A stretch of DNA of 64,000 nucleotides, from positions 1,426,001 through 1,490,000 of the forward strand of contig NC_012483.1 in assembly GCF_000022565.1 (NCBI RefSeq). The letters run 5' to 3'. The notes beneath the pieces were generated by a model. The model was not told the origin of the DNA and ran no database searches. It was given only the letters and a program-made list of their open reading frames with translations. The first letter of the stretch is position 1. Every line of letters starts with the position of its first letter. The stretch is from Acidobacterium capsulatum ATCC 51196 (GTDB lineage: Bacteria > Acidobacteriota > Terriglobia > Terriglobales > Acidobacteriaceae). The position numbers and the translations under genes were made by a program. This document shows, piece after piece, positions 40,499 to 48,951 of the stretch.

Positions 40499-41737
40499 AT
40501 GGCAACGCGCGACCTGAGTTTCAGAAAAAGAGGATGGCTGATGGGCAGCTCCCGGGTTCTTCTCAAGAAGACGCCGCAGAACTCTACTCTTGACGAGCTA
40601 CCCCAGCGGCATGGACCTGCCGCCGGGGGCAGCACGGCGCGCGAGCTGGAGGCGGTGTGCTCGCTGGTGGCGGGCGCGACGGAGCTGGACCTGCATCGCA
40701 AGCCGGGAGCGCAACTGGCGGAACGGATTCGCGCGGCGCTCGGGCTGGAGGCGGCGGCGATTTTTGATGCCGACCTCGACGAGGTTTATCCGGCAGGGGA
40801 ATGGTGGCCTGGATTTGAGAATCAGCTGCGGAACATCTGCATTTTCTCGACCGTGCGGGATGAGGAAGAGACCGGGTTGCGGCAGCGGGTGCTGCGGATT
40901 CGCAACTTGCCGATTGGCGCGCTGCTGCTGCGCGGCGAGGCCAGCGCGGCGGCCGTGGATGCGGTAGCGTCGCTGGTGGCCGTGACCTTTGACCGCTACC
41001 ACTCACTCGCAAACGAAACACGCATTGAGAGCGCACGGCGCACCGAGCAGTTGCGCACGACGGTGCTCGACAACCTGGCGCACGCGTATAAGACGCCGCT
41101 GACGGCGATTCGGGCGGCGAGCACGGGGCTGGCGGAGATTGGCGTGCTGACGCCGGCGCAAAGCTCGCTGCTGGCGCTGGTGGAAGAGCAGACGACCCTG
41201 TTGAATGATCTGACGACCCGGCTGCTGCAGACAGCCAGGCTGGAGGCGCATGAGATTGCGCTGCACCTGGAGCCGGTGGGCGTGCTGGCGCTGATGGAAG
41301 AGGTTGTAGCCGGGCTGCGCGAGCCGCTGGCAGGCATGCCGGTGACGATGACCGTGCCGCGTGAGGATCTTGCGCTGCGCGGCGACCGCAGCCTGCTGCG
41401 CGCCATGCTCACGCAGTTTGTGGACAACGCGGCGAAGTATGCGCACGCGGGCAGCCCGGTGACGCTGGCGGCCAGCGAAGAGGCCGGAGCCGTGGTGCTG
41501 TCCGTGCACAATTTTGGTCCGGCGATTCCGGCCGCCGAACAGGAACACGTTTTTGACCGCTACTTTCGTGCCACGGGCGCTTCGCGCCTGGCAACGGGCA
41601 CGGGGATCGGTCTTTCCATTGCACGCCGCGCGGCGCAGGCCCACGGCGGCGATGTCTGGGTGACCAGCGACGAAGATCGCGGCACCACATTCTTTGCCTC
41701 GCTACCTTTCGAGGCCCAGGAGCTGCAAGCCTCATGA
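40499..41737 (+). CDS. Soluble sensor histidine kinase (KdpD C-terminus-like)
   Basis: This 412-aa protein has no membrane segment. A GAF-like region (about 55-165) is followed by a HisKA dimer helix with the phospho-acceptor H195 in the variant box LAHAYKTPLTAI, then an HATPase domain (N-box FVDNAAKYAH, G1 motif VHNFGPAI and G2 motif GTGIGLSIARR). The layout resembles the cytoplasmic half of KdpD. The stop overlaps the start of the response regulator. The first ATG is used; a second at 40541 is possible. The signal is unknown. Confidence 0.85.
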   Translation: MATRDLSFRKRGWLMGSSRVLLKKTPQNSTLDELPQRHGPAAGGSTARELEAVCSLVAGATELDLHRKPGAQLAERIRAALGLEAAAIFDADLDEVYPAGEWWPGFENQLRNICIFSTVRDEEETGLRQRVLRIRNLPIGALLLRGEASAAAVDAVASLVAVTFDRYHSLANETRIESARRTEQLRTTVLDNLAHAYKTPLTAIRAASTGLAEIGVLTPAQSSLLALVEEQTTLLNDLTTRLLQTARLEAHEIALHLEPVGVLALMEEVVAGLREPLAGMPVTMTVPREDLALRGDRSLLRAMLTQFVDNAAKYAHAGSPVTLAASEEAGAVVLSVHNFGPAIPAAEQEHVFDRYFRATGASRLATGTGIGLSIARRAAQAHGGDVWVTSDEDRGTTFFASLPFEAQELQAS

Positions 41738-42450
41738 GCGATCTATCGACCCGTATTCTGCTGGTGGACGACGAAGCCGCCATTCGACGCGCGCTGCGCA
41801 CGTCACTGCAGGAGCTAGGATTTGAAACCACCGAAGCCTCGCGCGGCGAGGAGGCGCTGCACCTGCTGCAGTCGCAGTCGTTTGACGCGGTGCTGCTGGA
41901 CCTGAACATGCCGGGCATCGGCGGCATGCGCACGCTGACGCGGATGCGGACGCAATGCCCGCGCATGCCGATTCTGATACTAACGGTGCGCGACGACGAA
42001 GAGGACAAGATTGAGGCGCTGGAAAGCGGCGCGGATGATTACGTCACCAAACCCTTCAGCATGCGCGAGTGCGTGGCGCGGATTCGCGCGGCGGTGCGGC
42101 GCGCGAAAGCTCCGGACAAGCCGGGCAATGCGCCGCTGGAGGTGGGCGAGATTCGCCTGCTGCCCGAGCAGCGGCTCGTTTACAAGGGCGGGCAGCCGGT
42201 GCATCTGACTCCGAAAGAATATGAGATTCTGCACTACCTGATGACGAACGCAGGCCGCGCGGTGACGCATGGCAAGCTGCTGACGACGGTGTGGGGAGCA
42301 GACTACCGGCAGGAGATCGATTACCTGCGCACGTTTGTGCGGCAGTTGCGGAAGAAGATTGAAGAGGACCCGTCGAATCCGAAGTATCTACTGACGGATG
42401 CGTATGTGGGGTATCGCTTCGCGGAGTCCGGCTCGACGATGACGCAGTGA
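41734..42450 (+). CDS. OmpR/KdpE-type response regulator
   Basis: This 238-aa protein has a receiver domain (about 6-118) with acidic pocket DDE (12-14), phospho-acceptor D56 (LLDLNMPG) and conserved Lys in TKPF (about 107), then a winged-helix DNA-binding domain (about 135-230, LTPKEYEILHYLMTNAGRAV and TDAYVGYRF). Its ATG overlaps the kinase stop (ATGA). The sequence is closest in style to KdpE, so potassium or osmotic control is one possibility; no kdp transporter genes are in the window. Confidence 0.9.
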   Translation: MSDLSTRILLVDDEAAIRRALRTSLQELGFETTEASRGEEALHLLQSQSFDAVLLDLNMPGIGGMRTLTRMRTQCPRMPILILTVRDDEEDKIEALESGADDYVTKPFSMRECVARIRAAVRRAKAPDKPGNAPLEVGEIRLLPEQRLVYKGGQPVHLTPKEYEILHYLMTNAGRAVTHGKLLTTVWGADYRQEIDYLRTFVRQLRKKIEEDPSNPKYLLTDAYVGYRFAESGSTMTQ

Positions 42451-42600
42451 GAAGTGAGTGAAGGCCTGGCTTCCGATTGAAACGCAGATCCTTCGACTGG
42501 GCAGCGCGCCTGGCGCGCTGCTGCGCTCAGGATGACATCCTCTACCGCAGGAGCCGGACGAGAGCCCGAGCCTTCCTGCGGCACCGAAGAATGCATGGAG

Positions 42601-42637
42601 AAAAAGATGCATGGCCGTGTTCGCCATGCATCTTTTT
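42601..42637. terminator. Bidirectional terminator between the regulator and glnA
   Basis: Arms AAAAAGATGCATGGC (42601-42615) and GCCATGCATCTTTTT (42623-42637) pair perfectly around a 7-nt loop, with T-rich ends on both strands. It serves the convergent genes on both sides. Confidence 0.9.
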
Positions 42638-42659
42638 TGCTATGGAATGGACGCTCGCT

Positions 42660-44090
42660 CTAGAAGAGGTTCCAGAGAGCCTGGTTGTAGACCTCGTGAT
42701 GGAACTGCACTTCGGCGGACTTGACGAAGGTGCCAAGCGCGCGGGCGCAGCGGTCGGCGGAAGCCTGCTTGAGATCGGCATAGCGGCCCTTGACGTCATC
42801 GCCGAGGATCTTCGTAACCCACTCGGAGGCGCGGAAGTCTTCGAGCGCGGAGTAGATTTCGCTGGGCAGATAACGCTCGGCCTGGCGAAGTCCGTCGATG
42901 GAAAGCGTGGAGCCTTCAAAGCCGGTCTTGAAGATGGAGTAGAGCGTGAGGTAGGGGTTGGCATCGGGCGCGACGGAGCGCACCTCAACGCGCGAAGACT
43001 TCGAGTTGCCGATGGGAATGCGGATCATGGAGCCGCGATCGGTGGCCGAAGCCTTGATCTGATTGGGCGCCTCAAAGTGGGGGTCGAGACGGCGGTAGGA
43101 GTTCACGCTGGGGTTGAGAATGAGGCAGAGATCCAGCGCGTGCGAGAGGACGCGATCGACGAACTCCCAGCCGAAGGTGGAGATTTTCTCGACGCCGTTG
43201 GGGTCCCACATGAGATTGGTGCTGTCTTTGGAGACCGAAAGATTGGTGTGCATGCCGCTACCGTTGACGCCGACGACGGGCTTGGGCAGGAAGGATGCCG
43301 TGTAGCCCATGTTGTTGGCAATCTGGCGGGCGAGCAGCTTGTAGATCTGAATCTGATCGGCGGCGGCGACGACTTCGCCGTAGCCGTAGTTGATCTCAAA
43401 CTGGCTGGGCGCGACCTCTGGGTGGTCCTTCTCATTCTGGAAACCCATGGCGCGCTGCACTTCAGCGGCGGTGTCAATGAAACGGCGCAGCGGGTCAAGC
43501 GGCAGCGAGTGATAATAGCCGCCGGTGTTGACGAACTCGAACTTGCCGGTCTCATGGAAGCGGCGCTCGGCGTCAGGGCCGGCAAAGAGGAAGCCTTCAA
43601 TCTCGTTGGCGGCGTTGAGAGTGTAGCCCTGCTCCGAATAGAGCTTGTTGGAGTAGCTCTGGAGGACGCCGCGCAGGTCGCCGGAGTAAGGCGTGCCGTT
43701 TTTGTCGATGACCGAGCCGAAGACCAGTACCTTGCCGCTGCCGAAGACGTCGGCGGGCACCCAGTAGAAGGCGCTCCAGTCAATGCCGAGGCGCAGATCG
43801 CTCTCTTTTTGCGCGGTGAAGCCGCGGATGGACGAGCCGTCAAAGGTGAGGTTATCGTAGCTCGACAGCAGGAACTTCTTGTCGTAGTCCAGCAGGTGCA
43901 GCCGGCCCTCGAGGTCAGAGAACAATACGGTCACGGCCTTGATGCGCTTTTCATCGGTGAGATACTTCAGGCGTTCTTCCTGAATCTTGTCGATGGCGAC
44001 GCGATTGCGGCGGTCGGTTTTGGCCTTGAGATTCAGCTCTTCGAGCTCTTCATAGCTCAGCGCGAGAAAGTTGCGGTACTCACTCGACAT
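42660..44090 (-). CDS. glnA: Glutamine synthetase
   Basis: This 476-aa enzyme joins ammonia to glutamate using ATP. The N-terminal beta-grasp carries FSDLEGRLH, followed by FDGSSIRGF, and the catalytic domain has NEIEGFLF (metal-ligand Glu), VNGSGMHTNLSV (His and Gly of the ATP/metal site) and RIPIGNSKSSRVEVRS. Length fits class I. The usual adenylylation loop (NLY.LP type) is not evident by eye: the matching region reads RQAERYLPSEIYSALEDF. It closes the long leftward nitrogen cluster. Confidence 0.92.
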   Translation of the reverse strand: MSSEYRNFLALSYEELEELNLKAKTDRRNRVAIDKIQEERLKYLTDEKRIKAVTVLFSDLEGRLHLLDYDKKFLLSSYDNLTFDGSSIRGFTAQKESDLRLGIDWSAFYWVPADVFGSGKVLVFGSVIDKNGTPYSGDLRGVLQSYSNKLYSEQGYTLNAANEIEGFLFAGPDAERRFHETGKFEFVNTGGYYHSLPLDPLRRFIDTAAEVQRAMGFQNEKDHPEVAPSQFEINYGYGEVVAAADQIQIYKLLARQIANNMGYTASFLPKPVVGVNGSGMHTNLSVSKDSTNLMWDPNGVEKISTFGWEFVDRVLSHALDLCLILNPSVNSYRRLDPHFEAPNQIKASATDRGSMIRIPIGNSKSSRVEVRSVAPDANPYLTLYSIFKTGFEGSTLSIDGLRQAERYLPSEIYSALEDFRASEWVTKILGDDVKGRYADLKQASADRCARALGTFVKSAEVQFHHEVYNQALWNLF

Positions 44091-44186
44091 GAATGGTTTT
44101 CCTCCAGTAGTGCCCGACGTGGGGCCACCTTTTCAACGTAGGAGGCGAGCCATGAAGATTGCATGAAGAGCAGGCACGGAGAGGAC

Positions 44187-45164
44187 TCAATGGCGCTGCG
44201 ACAACAGCAGCATGGCCACGAAGAGCGCAATGGGAATGGCGGCCAGCGCCACGTAGACCAGCACCTTGCGCCAGGAGCCGGAGCGCTGGGTCTTCCACTC
44301 GCGCAACTCGCTGCGATCGGCCACGCCAACCTTGTCGAGATTTTCAAGATCCCAGGCGAAGGCGTGCGCGTTGGGGTAGCGGTTGCGCGGGTCACGCTCG
44401 AGGGCGCGGTAAAGCACCTCTTGCAGGTGAGGCGTGATCTGCGGGTTGGCCTCGCGCGGCGGCAAAGGGTGGCGCATGAGGCGCTCATTCATCACGGCCA
44501 GGGGCGATGGGCCGGTGAAGGGCGTTTTGCCGGTGAGCATTTCGTAGAGCATGATGCCGAGCGCATACAGATCAGACCGCGCATCGCCGCGCTTGCCCTT
44601 CACCTGCTCGGGCGAAATGTATTCGGGCGTGCCGAGCGCCTGTGTGTAACCGGTGTAGGTGAGGCGTTTGGCGCCTTCGAGCGAGGCGATGCCAAAGTCA
44701 ATGAGCTTGATGTGGTCGTGCTCGTCAACCATGATGTTTTCCGGCTTGAGGTCGCGGTGTACGACGCCGTGATTGTGAATGTATTCGAGCGCGCGCAGAA
44801 TGCCGAGGGTGATGCGGATGGCGCGCTCCTGCGAGAAGGCATGCTCTTCATTGAGCAGCGTGCGGAGCAGCTTGCCGGGCACCCACTCCATGACCATGTA
44901 GGGGCGGGAGTGGTCATGATGCGGCACGATCTGCATGACGTTGACGTGGTGCATGCTTTCGCCGATCTCTTCTTCGCGCTTGAAGCGGTCAAAGAGAATG
45001 GGGTCAGCCTCGATGGAGGCGTGCGGCACCTTGATGGCGACCTGGCGGCCGTCGCGCTCGTCAGTGGCGCGGTAGATGGTGGCCATGGCCGTCTCGGCTA
45101 CCTTGGCGTCGATGCGGTAGTGGTCAAGCTGCGCGCCGACTTCGACTTCAGCAGGAAGCATCAT
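44187..45164 (-). CDS. Membrane-anchored Ser/Thr protein kinase
   Basis: This 325-aa protein has a PknB-like kinase domain (about 16-280): K45 (AIKVPH), catalytic HRDLKPEN with D138, DFG at 156-158 and the activation-segment APE equivalent SPEQ. The glycine-rich loop is degenerate (KVAETAMATIY), yet the other catalytic residues are intact. One hydrophobic helix (about 303-321) near the C-terminus anchors it, with almost nothing outside, so it is not an obvious extracellular sensor. It lies between glnA and the divergent Amt gene. Confidence 0.9.
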   Translation of the reverse strand: MMLPAEVEVGAQLDHYRIDAKVAETAMATIYRATDERDGRQVAIKVPHASIEADPILFDRFKREEEIGESMHHVNVMQIVPHHDHSRPYMVMEWVPGKLLRTLLNEEHAFSQERAIRITLGILRALEYIHNHGVVHRDLKPENIMVDEHDHIKLIDFGIASLEGAKRLTYTGYTQALGTPEYISPEQVKGKRGDARSDLYALGIMLYEMLTGKTPFTGPSPLAVMNERLMRHPLPPREANPQITPHLQEVLYRALERDPRNRYPNAHAFAWDLENLDKVGVADRSELREWKTQRSGSWRKVLVYVALAAIPIALFVAMLLLSQRH

Positions 45165-45312
45165 GAAGCGTTCCTCTTTCGGCGGCCCGTCGAGCCGCGG
45201 GAGAGATCAGCATGGCTGGAGTATAGCCAGCCAGGAGGTAAGAAATGCGTAAAGTTGCCGCTCATTTTCCGTAAGCCGGCGGCCATGCGTCGCGATTGCG
45301 GCGGGCAGAGAG

Positions 45313-46593
45313 TCATCGGGGCAGAAATTCGTCTCCGTAGATCACAAACTCTGGATAAGCGCCGGCGCCCAGTTCGTGCAGGTCCATGCCGAGACGTTCT
45401 CCCTCGGCCGAGGTGCGGTAGCGCAGCGCCTTGTTGAGCAGCCAGTGCATGCCGTAGAGCAGCGGGAACACGAGGCCCAGCAGCGTGCCGATGCCAAGCA
45501 GTTGCGCGAGCATCTGGCCGGGCGGAAAGCCGCCGAGCAGGCCCAGCGCGAAGAGGCCCCACAGGCCCGAGACGCCGTGGACGGCAATGGCTCCGGAGGG
45601 ATCATCCATGTGGGCGTAGACTTCGAACCACTCGACCAGAAACGGCAGCGCACCACCGGCGAGCGCGGCAGCCAGCAGCGCCTCGGCAGGCGAGGCATAA
45701 GGCGCCAGCGCGCTGCTGACGACGAGGCCTGAGACCCATCCGTTGGCGCAGAGCGAGGCATCGGGCTTGCGAAAGCGCAGGCCCGTCACCAGCATCGCAG
45801 CCAGCAATGCGGCGGCGGCGCTGAGCAGCGTGTTGAGCACCACCAGCACCAGCGACGGCAGGGCGATACCTGCGAAGAGAATTGCGCCGAGACAGTTGAA
45901 GGCCATCCAGCCGGGCAGCAACAGCAGGCAGCCGAGCAGCACATAGATCATGTGATGGCCGGGAATGGCGCGCGGCATGGAGGAGCCGGAGAACTTGGTG
46001 CGGCGCGGGCCGAGAATCCAGATGACTGCCAGAGCGCTGAGACCACCGAGCGCCTGCACGGTGGCTGCGCCGCCGGGGTCGATGAATCCCGCTCCGAGAT
46101 GAAAGCTCGTGCCGAGCGTGGCGAGCCAGCCGCCGCCCCAGACCCAGTGCGTAACGACGGGAAAAGCGAACGCAGCAAAGACCGCCGTGACTAGACAAAC
46201 TGAGCCGAGACGCCAGCGGTCCGCGCCCGAGCCCCAGGGAATCAAGGCGGCGAAGCCTGCGGCCAGAGCCTCGAGCGCGGCGGCGAAGCTGGCGGGAGTT
46301 CCGGTCCAGTGCAGGCCGCCGAGGAAAAGCGGGCGCGCGCCGATCCAGTTCCAGGAGGTGGAGCCGAGGTCGAGCGAGTAGTGGGTATTGCCCGGATAGG
46401 CCGCGAAGGAAAAGCCTGTCATGCAGAAGACGATGGCGGCGACGGCGATGATCGCAAGCGCGCCGAGCAGCGATTGCGCCGCGCTGCGCGAGCGGCCGAG
46501 GCCGGTGTTGAGCAGCGCGATTCCGCACAGTGCGAGCGGCGCGAGCAGGAGCAGCAGCAGGCAGAGAACGGCGGATACGGTGTCGAGCGGCAT
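45313..46593 (-). CDS. Divergent ammonium-transporter-family protein (first His replaced by Gln)
   Basis: This 426-aa protein has about eleven helices of the Amt/Mep/Rh fold: THWVWGGGWLATLG, IDPGGAATVQALGG, and IAVHGVSGLWGLFALG. Compared with AmtB at 48952 in this window, the first pore histidine (in VVHAVGG) is Gln180 here, while the second, H339, and the recruiting-site-like D172 remain. The usual GWFGFNPGS motif is also altered (GWMAFNCLG). Transport may therefore differ or be lost. The ATG at 46593 overlaps the stop of the small membrane gene before it. Confidence 0.85.
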   Translation of the reverse strand: MPLDTVSAVLCLLLLLLAPLALCGIALLNTGLGRSRSAAQSLLGALAIIAVAAIVFCMTGFSFAAYPGNTHYSLDLGSTSWNWIGARPLFLGGLHWTGTPASFAAALEALAAGFAALIPWGSGADRWRLGSVCLVTAVFAAFAFPVVTHWVWGGGWLATLGTSFHLGAGFIDPGGAATVQALGGLSALAVIWILGPRRTKFSGSSMPRAIPGHHMIYVLLGCLLLLPGWMAFNCLGAILFAGIALPSLVLVVLNTLLSAAAALLAAMLVTGLRFRKPDASLCANGWVSGLVVSSALAPYASPAEALLAAALAGGALPFLVEWFEVYAHMDDPSGAIAVHGVSGLWGLFALGLLGGFPPGQMLAQLLGIGTLLGLVFPLLYGMHWLLNKALRYRTSAEGERLGMDLHELGAGAYPEFVIYGDEFLPR

Positions 46594-46772
46594 CAGGTTT
46601 GTCCTCCGGCGAGGGCGCGATGATAACGGCCGGCGAGGAAGAGACCGAGCAGTTCCACCAGAAGGCCCGCAACGACAAAGACAAAACGTAACCATGTCGA
46701 TGACAAAATCACCGGCGCGATGAGCAGCAGCAGCCATCCGGAAAGGAGCAGGAGAAAACCGGCCCACTTCAT
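46593..46772 (-). CDS. Small two-helix membrane protein
   Basis: This 59-aa protein begins MKWAGFLLLLSGWLLLLIAP and has a second hydrophobic segment (about 25-45), ending RALAGGQT. Its stop overlaps the start of the divergent Amt gene (TGATG), so the two are probably translated together; it could be an accessory subunit. I recognise no family. A GTG-poor upstream region carries a weak ribosome site. Confidence 0.6.
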   Translation of the reverse strand: MKWAGFLLLLSGWLLLLIAPVILSSTWLRFVFVVAGLLVELLGLFLAGRYHRALAGGQT

Positions 46773-46858
46773 CGTGCGCTCCCGAAGAGAATTTCGGCAA
46801 AAGGCAAGGCCGGATTGAGGCTGTACGTCATGCGGGGATGGATGGGTGTCTGCATCAT
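46769..46858 (-). CDS. Possible tiny ORF upstream of the small membrane protein
   Basis: A 29-codon frame, MMQTPIHPRM...EILFGSAR, ends by overlapping the next start (ATGA). The overlap suggests a coupled leader or microprotein, but there is no family match and its size makes it doubtful. Confidence 0.25.
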   Translation of the reverse strand: MMQTPIHPRMTYSLNPALPFAEILFGSAR

Positions 46859-46871
46859 GGCGGATTCCCTG

Positions 46872-48245
46872 TCAGGCCTCGGCCCTTGCCTTGAGCTGCG
46901 TGGAGCCGGATTCAGCGGTTGCTGCGTAGGACGCGGGGGCGGCTTCGTCCATGACTTCGCCGCCGCCGGGAATGTCTTCATCGTCTTCGGCGCACTTGAG
47001 ATGGAAGGCTCCGCGCAGGGCCACGGGCGTGAGCAGCGTGGTGAGCAGCACGACGGCAACCATGAGCGCGACCTGCGACTCGGTGAAGATTTTGGCGCGC
47101 ACGGCCATGGCGGCGACGATGATGCCGACCTCGCCACGCGAGACCATGCCGCAACCGATGCGCAGGCTGCGCACGGGGCTGAGGCCGCGCGCGAGAGCCG
47201 CGAGTCCGCAGCCGAACATTTTTGTAACTACAGCGATGACAAATATGACGCCGAGCAGCAGCCAGTGTCCGCCGAGGGCGCGAAAGTCGCTGGTGATGCC
47301 GATGGAGATGAAGAAGAGCGGAATCAGCAGACCGTGGCCGAGCGCGTGAAAGGTGCGCTCGACGTCGGCCTTGAAATCAGACTCGGCAAAGACGAAGCCG
47401 ATGAGATAAGCGCCGGTGATGCCGGCGACGCTGCCGAGCCATTCGGCGCCGACGGCATAGACGAAGACGAGCGCGAGGACGCAACTGGTGACAGCCTCGG
47501 CCGAAGAGAGGCGGCGCATCTGCAGGATGAGCGGGTCGAGCCAGCGTTTGGCTCCGCCGTAGCCGATGACGAAGAAGATGCCGACGCTGAGAGCGATGAG
47601 CAGCATGCGCACGGCCAGCGGGTATTGCGCGGCAAAGCTGACATGATGCTGCAGCCAGACGGCGGCGGCGGGAGCGACGCCGAAGGACTGGACATCAGCT
47701 CCGCTGGCGGTGGCGGTGAGAAAGGCCAGCACGAAGAGGCCCATGACGTCATCGATGACAGCCGCGCCCAGAATGACGGAGGCCTCGGGGGATGACATGC
47801 GCCCGGCATCCATGAGAGTGCGAGCCGAGATGGAAACGCTGGTGGCGGTGAGCGCGCCGCCGAGAAAGAGGGCGACGTTCCAGGGCAGGCCGAGCATGTG
47901 ACCGGCGGCCGCACCGAGAAAGAAGGGCCAGATGACGCCGGAGAGCGCGACCAGAAAGGCCGTGACGCCGGCCTCTTTCATGCGGTCGATGTCGGTCTCA
48001 AAGCCGGCGATGAACATGAGCACGAGGCCGCCGACTTGCGCGAGCAGCATGAAGGCACTGTCGGCCTGGGCTCCGCGAAAGGGCGCCATGTGGAGCATGT
48101 TGAGCGCGGCCGGGCCAGCGACGATGCCCACGAGCAGCTCCCCGATGATGCCGGGGATGCCGACGCGGGAGCAGACGGACGCGAAAATCTTGCTGGCAGG
48201 CAGAAGAATCGCGATCAAAAGCGCGAGTTGGAGAATCTGTGGCAT
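46872..48245 (-). CDS. CPA2-family cation:proton antiporter
   Basis: This 457-aa protein has about twelve helices. It shows CPA2 features: an early GELLVGIVAGP, the paired-acid/polar region (AAVIDDVMGLFVLAF) with its essential acidic DD, and a late LLIPLFFISIGI. It exchanges K+ or Na+ for protons. There is no C-terminal TrkA-N (RCK) domain, unlike KefB/KefC; the tail (about 420-457) is acidic and soluble. It sits inside the nitrogen cluster and could balance charge or pH during ammonium uptake (inference). Confidence 0.88.
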   Translation of the reverse strand: MPQILQLALLIAILLPASKIFASVCSRVGIPGIIGELLVGIVAGPAALNMLHMAPFRGAQADSAFMLLAQVGGLVLMFIAGFETDIDRMKEAGVTAFLVALSGVIWPFFLGAAAGHMLGLPWNVALFLGGALTATSVSISARTLMDAGRMSSPEASVILGAAVIDDVMGLFVLAFLTATASGADVQSFGVAPAAAVWLQHHVSFAAQYPLAVRMLLIALSVGIFFVIGYGGAKRWLDPLILQMRRLSSAEAVTSCVLALVFVYAVGAEWLGSVAGITGAYLIGFVFAESDFKADVERTFHALGHGLLIPLFFISIGITSDFRALGGHWLLLGVIFVIAVVTKMFGCGLAALARGLSPVRSLRIGCGMVSRGEVGIIVAAMAVRAKIFTESQVALMVAVVLLTTLLTPVALRGAFHLKCAEDDEDIPGGGEVMDEAAPASYAATAESGSTQLKARAEA

Positions 48246-48249
48246 CGAG

Positions 48250-48834
48250 CTACTGCGGGCTCAGGGCTACGGCGCTGGACTCCTTGGCGGAACGGCCGCT
48301 CCAGCGGCGCGCGAAACTGAACATCTGAAGCATTTTGCCATATCCGCCACGCTCGATGCCCTCGCGCAGCATGGTGCGGATGGTGGCGGCCTGGCGGCGC
48401 GCAAGGTCGGCCTGCAGCGAATTGGCGGCCAGCTCGACGGCCAACTGCGTTTGCTCGGCAGCCTGATCGCAGATGCGCAGGCGCATGAGCAGCTCGCCAA
48501 ACTTGAGGCGGGCGATGAAGCTTTCGGGTTCGAGACGACAGGCTTCGCGCAGCTCTTCCATGGCGGACTGGCCATCGAAGTTGACGCAGAGCGCCATGCC
48601 GAGCAGCACGCGGAGCGGAGCGGACTCCGGCTGCAATGCGACGGCCTCGCGCAGATGAGCGACGAGTTCGGCGCGCTCGGGGCGTTCGAGCAGACTGGGG
48701 TCGCGGAACATGCGCGCCAATTGCGTGCGGGCCGCGTCAGGAATGGCCGCCGGGAGGGCCAGTGGCGCGGCCTGCGAGGAGGTCAGGGAGGATTCAGTAT
48801 TGGCTGCGGTGGACCACTGAGTCGTGCCGGTCAT
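48250..48834 (-). CDS. TPR-like soluble protein
   Basis: This 194-aa protein has at least two tetratricopeptide-like helix pairs (about 65-150: LREAVALQPESAPLRVLLGMALCVNFD and ELREACRLEPESFIARLKFGELLMRL). TPR proteins act as scaffolds. It starts from the ATG at 48834, as the longer frame adds an unconvincing basic leader, and it ends 4 bp before the antiporter start. No partner can be named. Confidence 0.65.
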   Translation of the reverse strand: MTGTTQWSTAANTESSLTSSQAAPLALPAAIPDAARTQLARMFRDPSLLERPERAELVAHLREAVALQPESAPLRVLLGMALCVNFDGQSAMEELREACRLEPESFIARLKFGELLMRLRICDQAAEQTQLAVELAANSLQADLARRQAATIRTMLREGIERGGYGKMLQMFSFARRWSGRSAKESSAVALSPQ

Positions 48835-48951
48835 CTTCGTAAGCTCCTGGAACGTGGACCGCGCATTGTGCAGGCGCGGGCTGGAGAACAAAGGTGCAGC
48901 AGAGGGAACGACAAGAGTAGTTCCCTCCGCTGCATGCAGGAGAAGTGGTGC

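Noticed and set aside
42477-44141. Rightward 554-codon open frame over glnA
   Set aside because: It is antisense to a clear glutamine synthetase; long opposite frames arise from GC-rich codon use, and it has no domain pattern.
44163-45437. Rightward 424-codon frame over the Ser/Thr kinase
   Set aside because: Antisense to a kinase with an intact catalytic loop; residue composition is unlike a protein.
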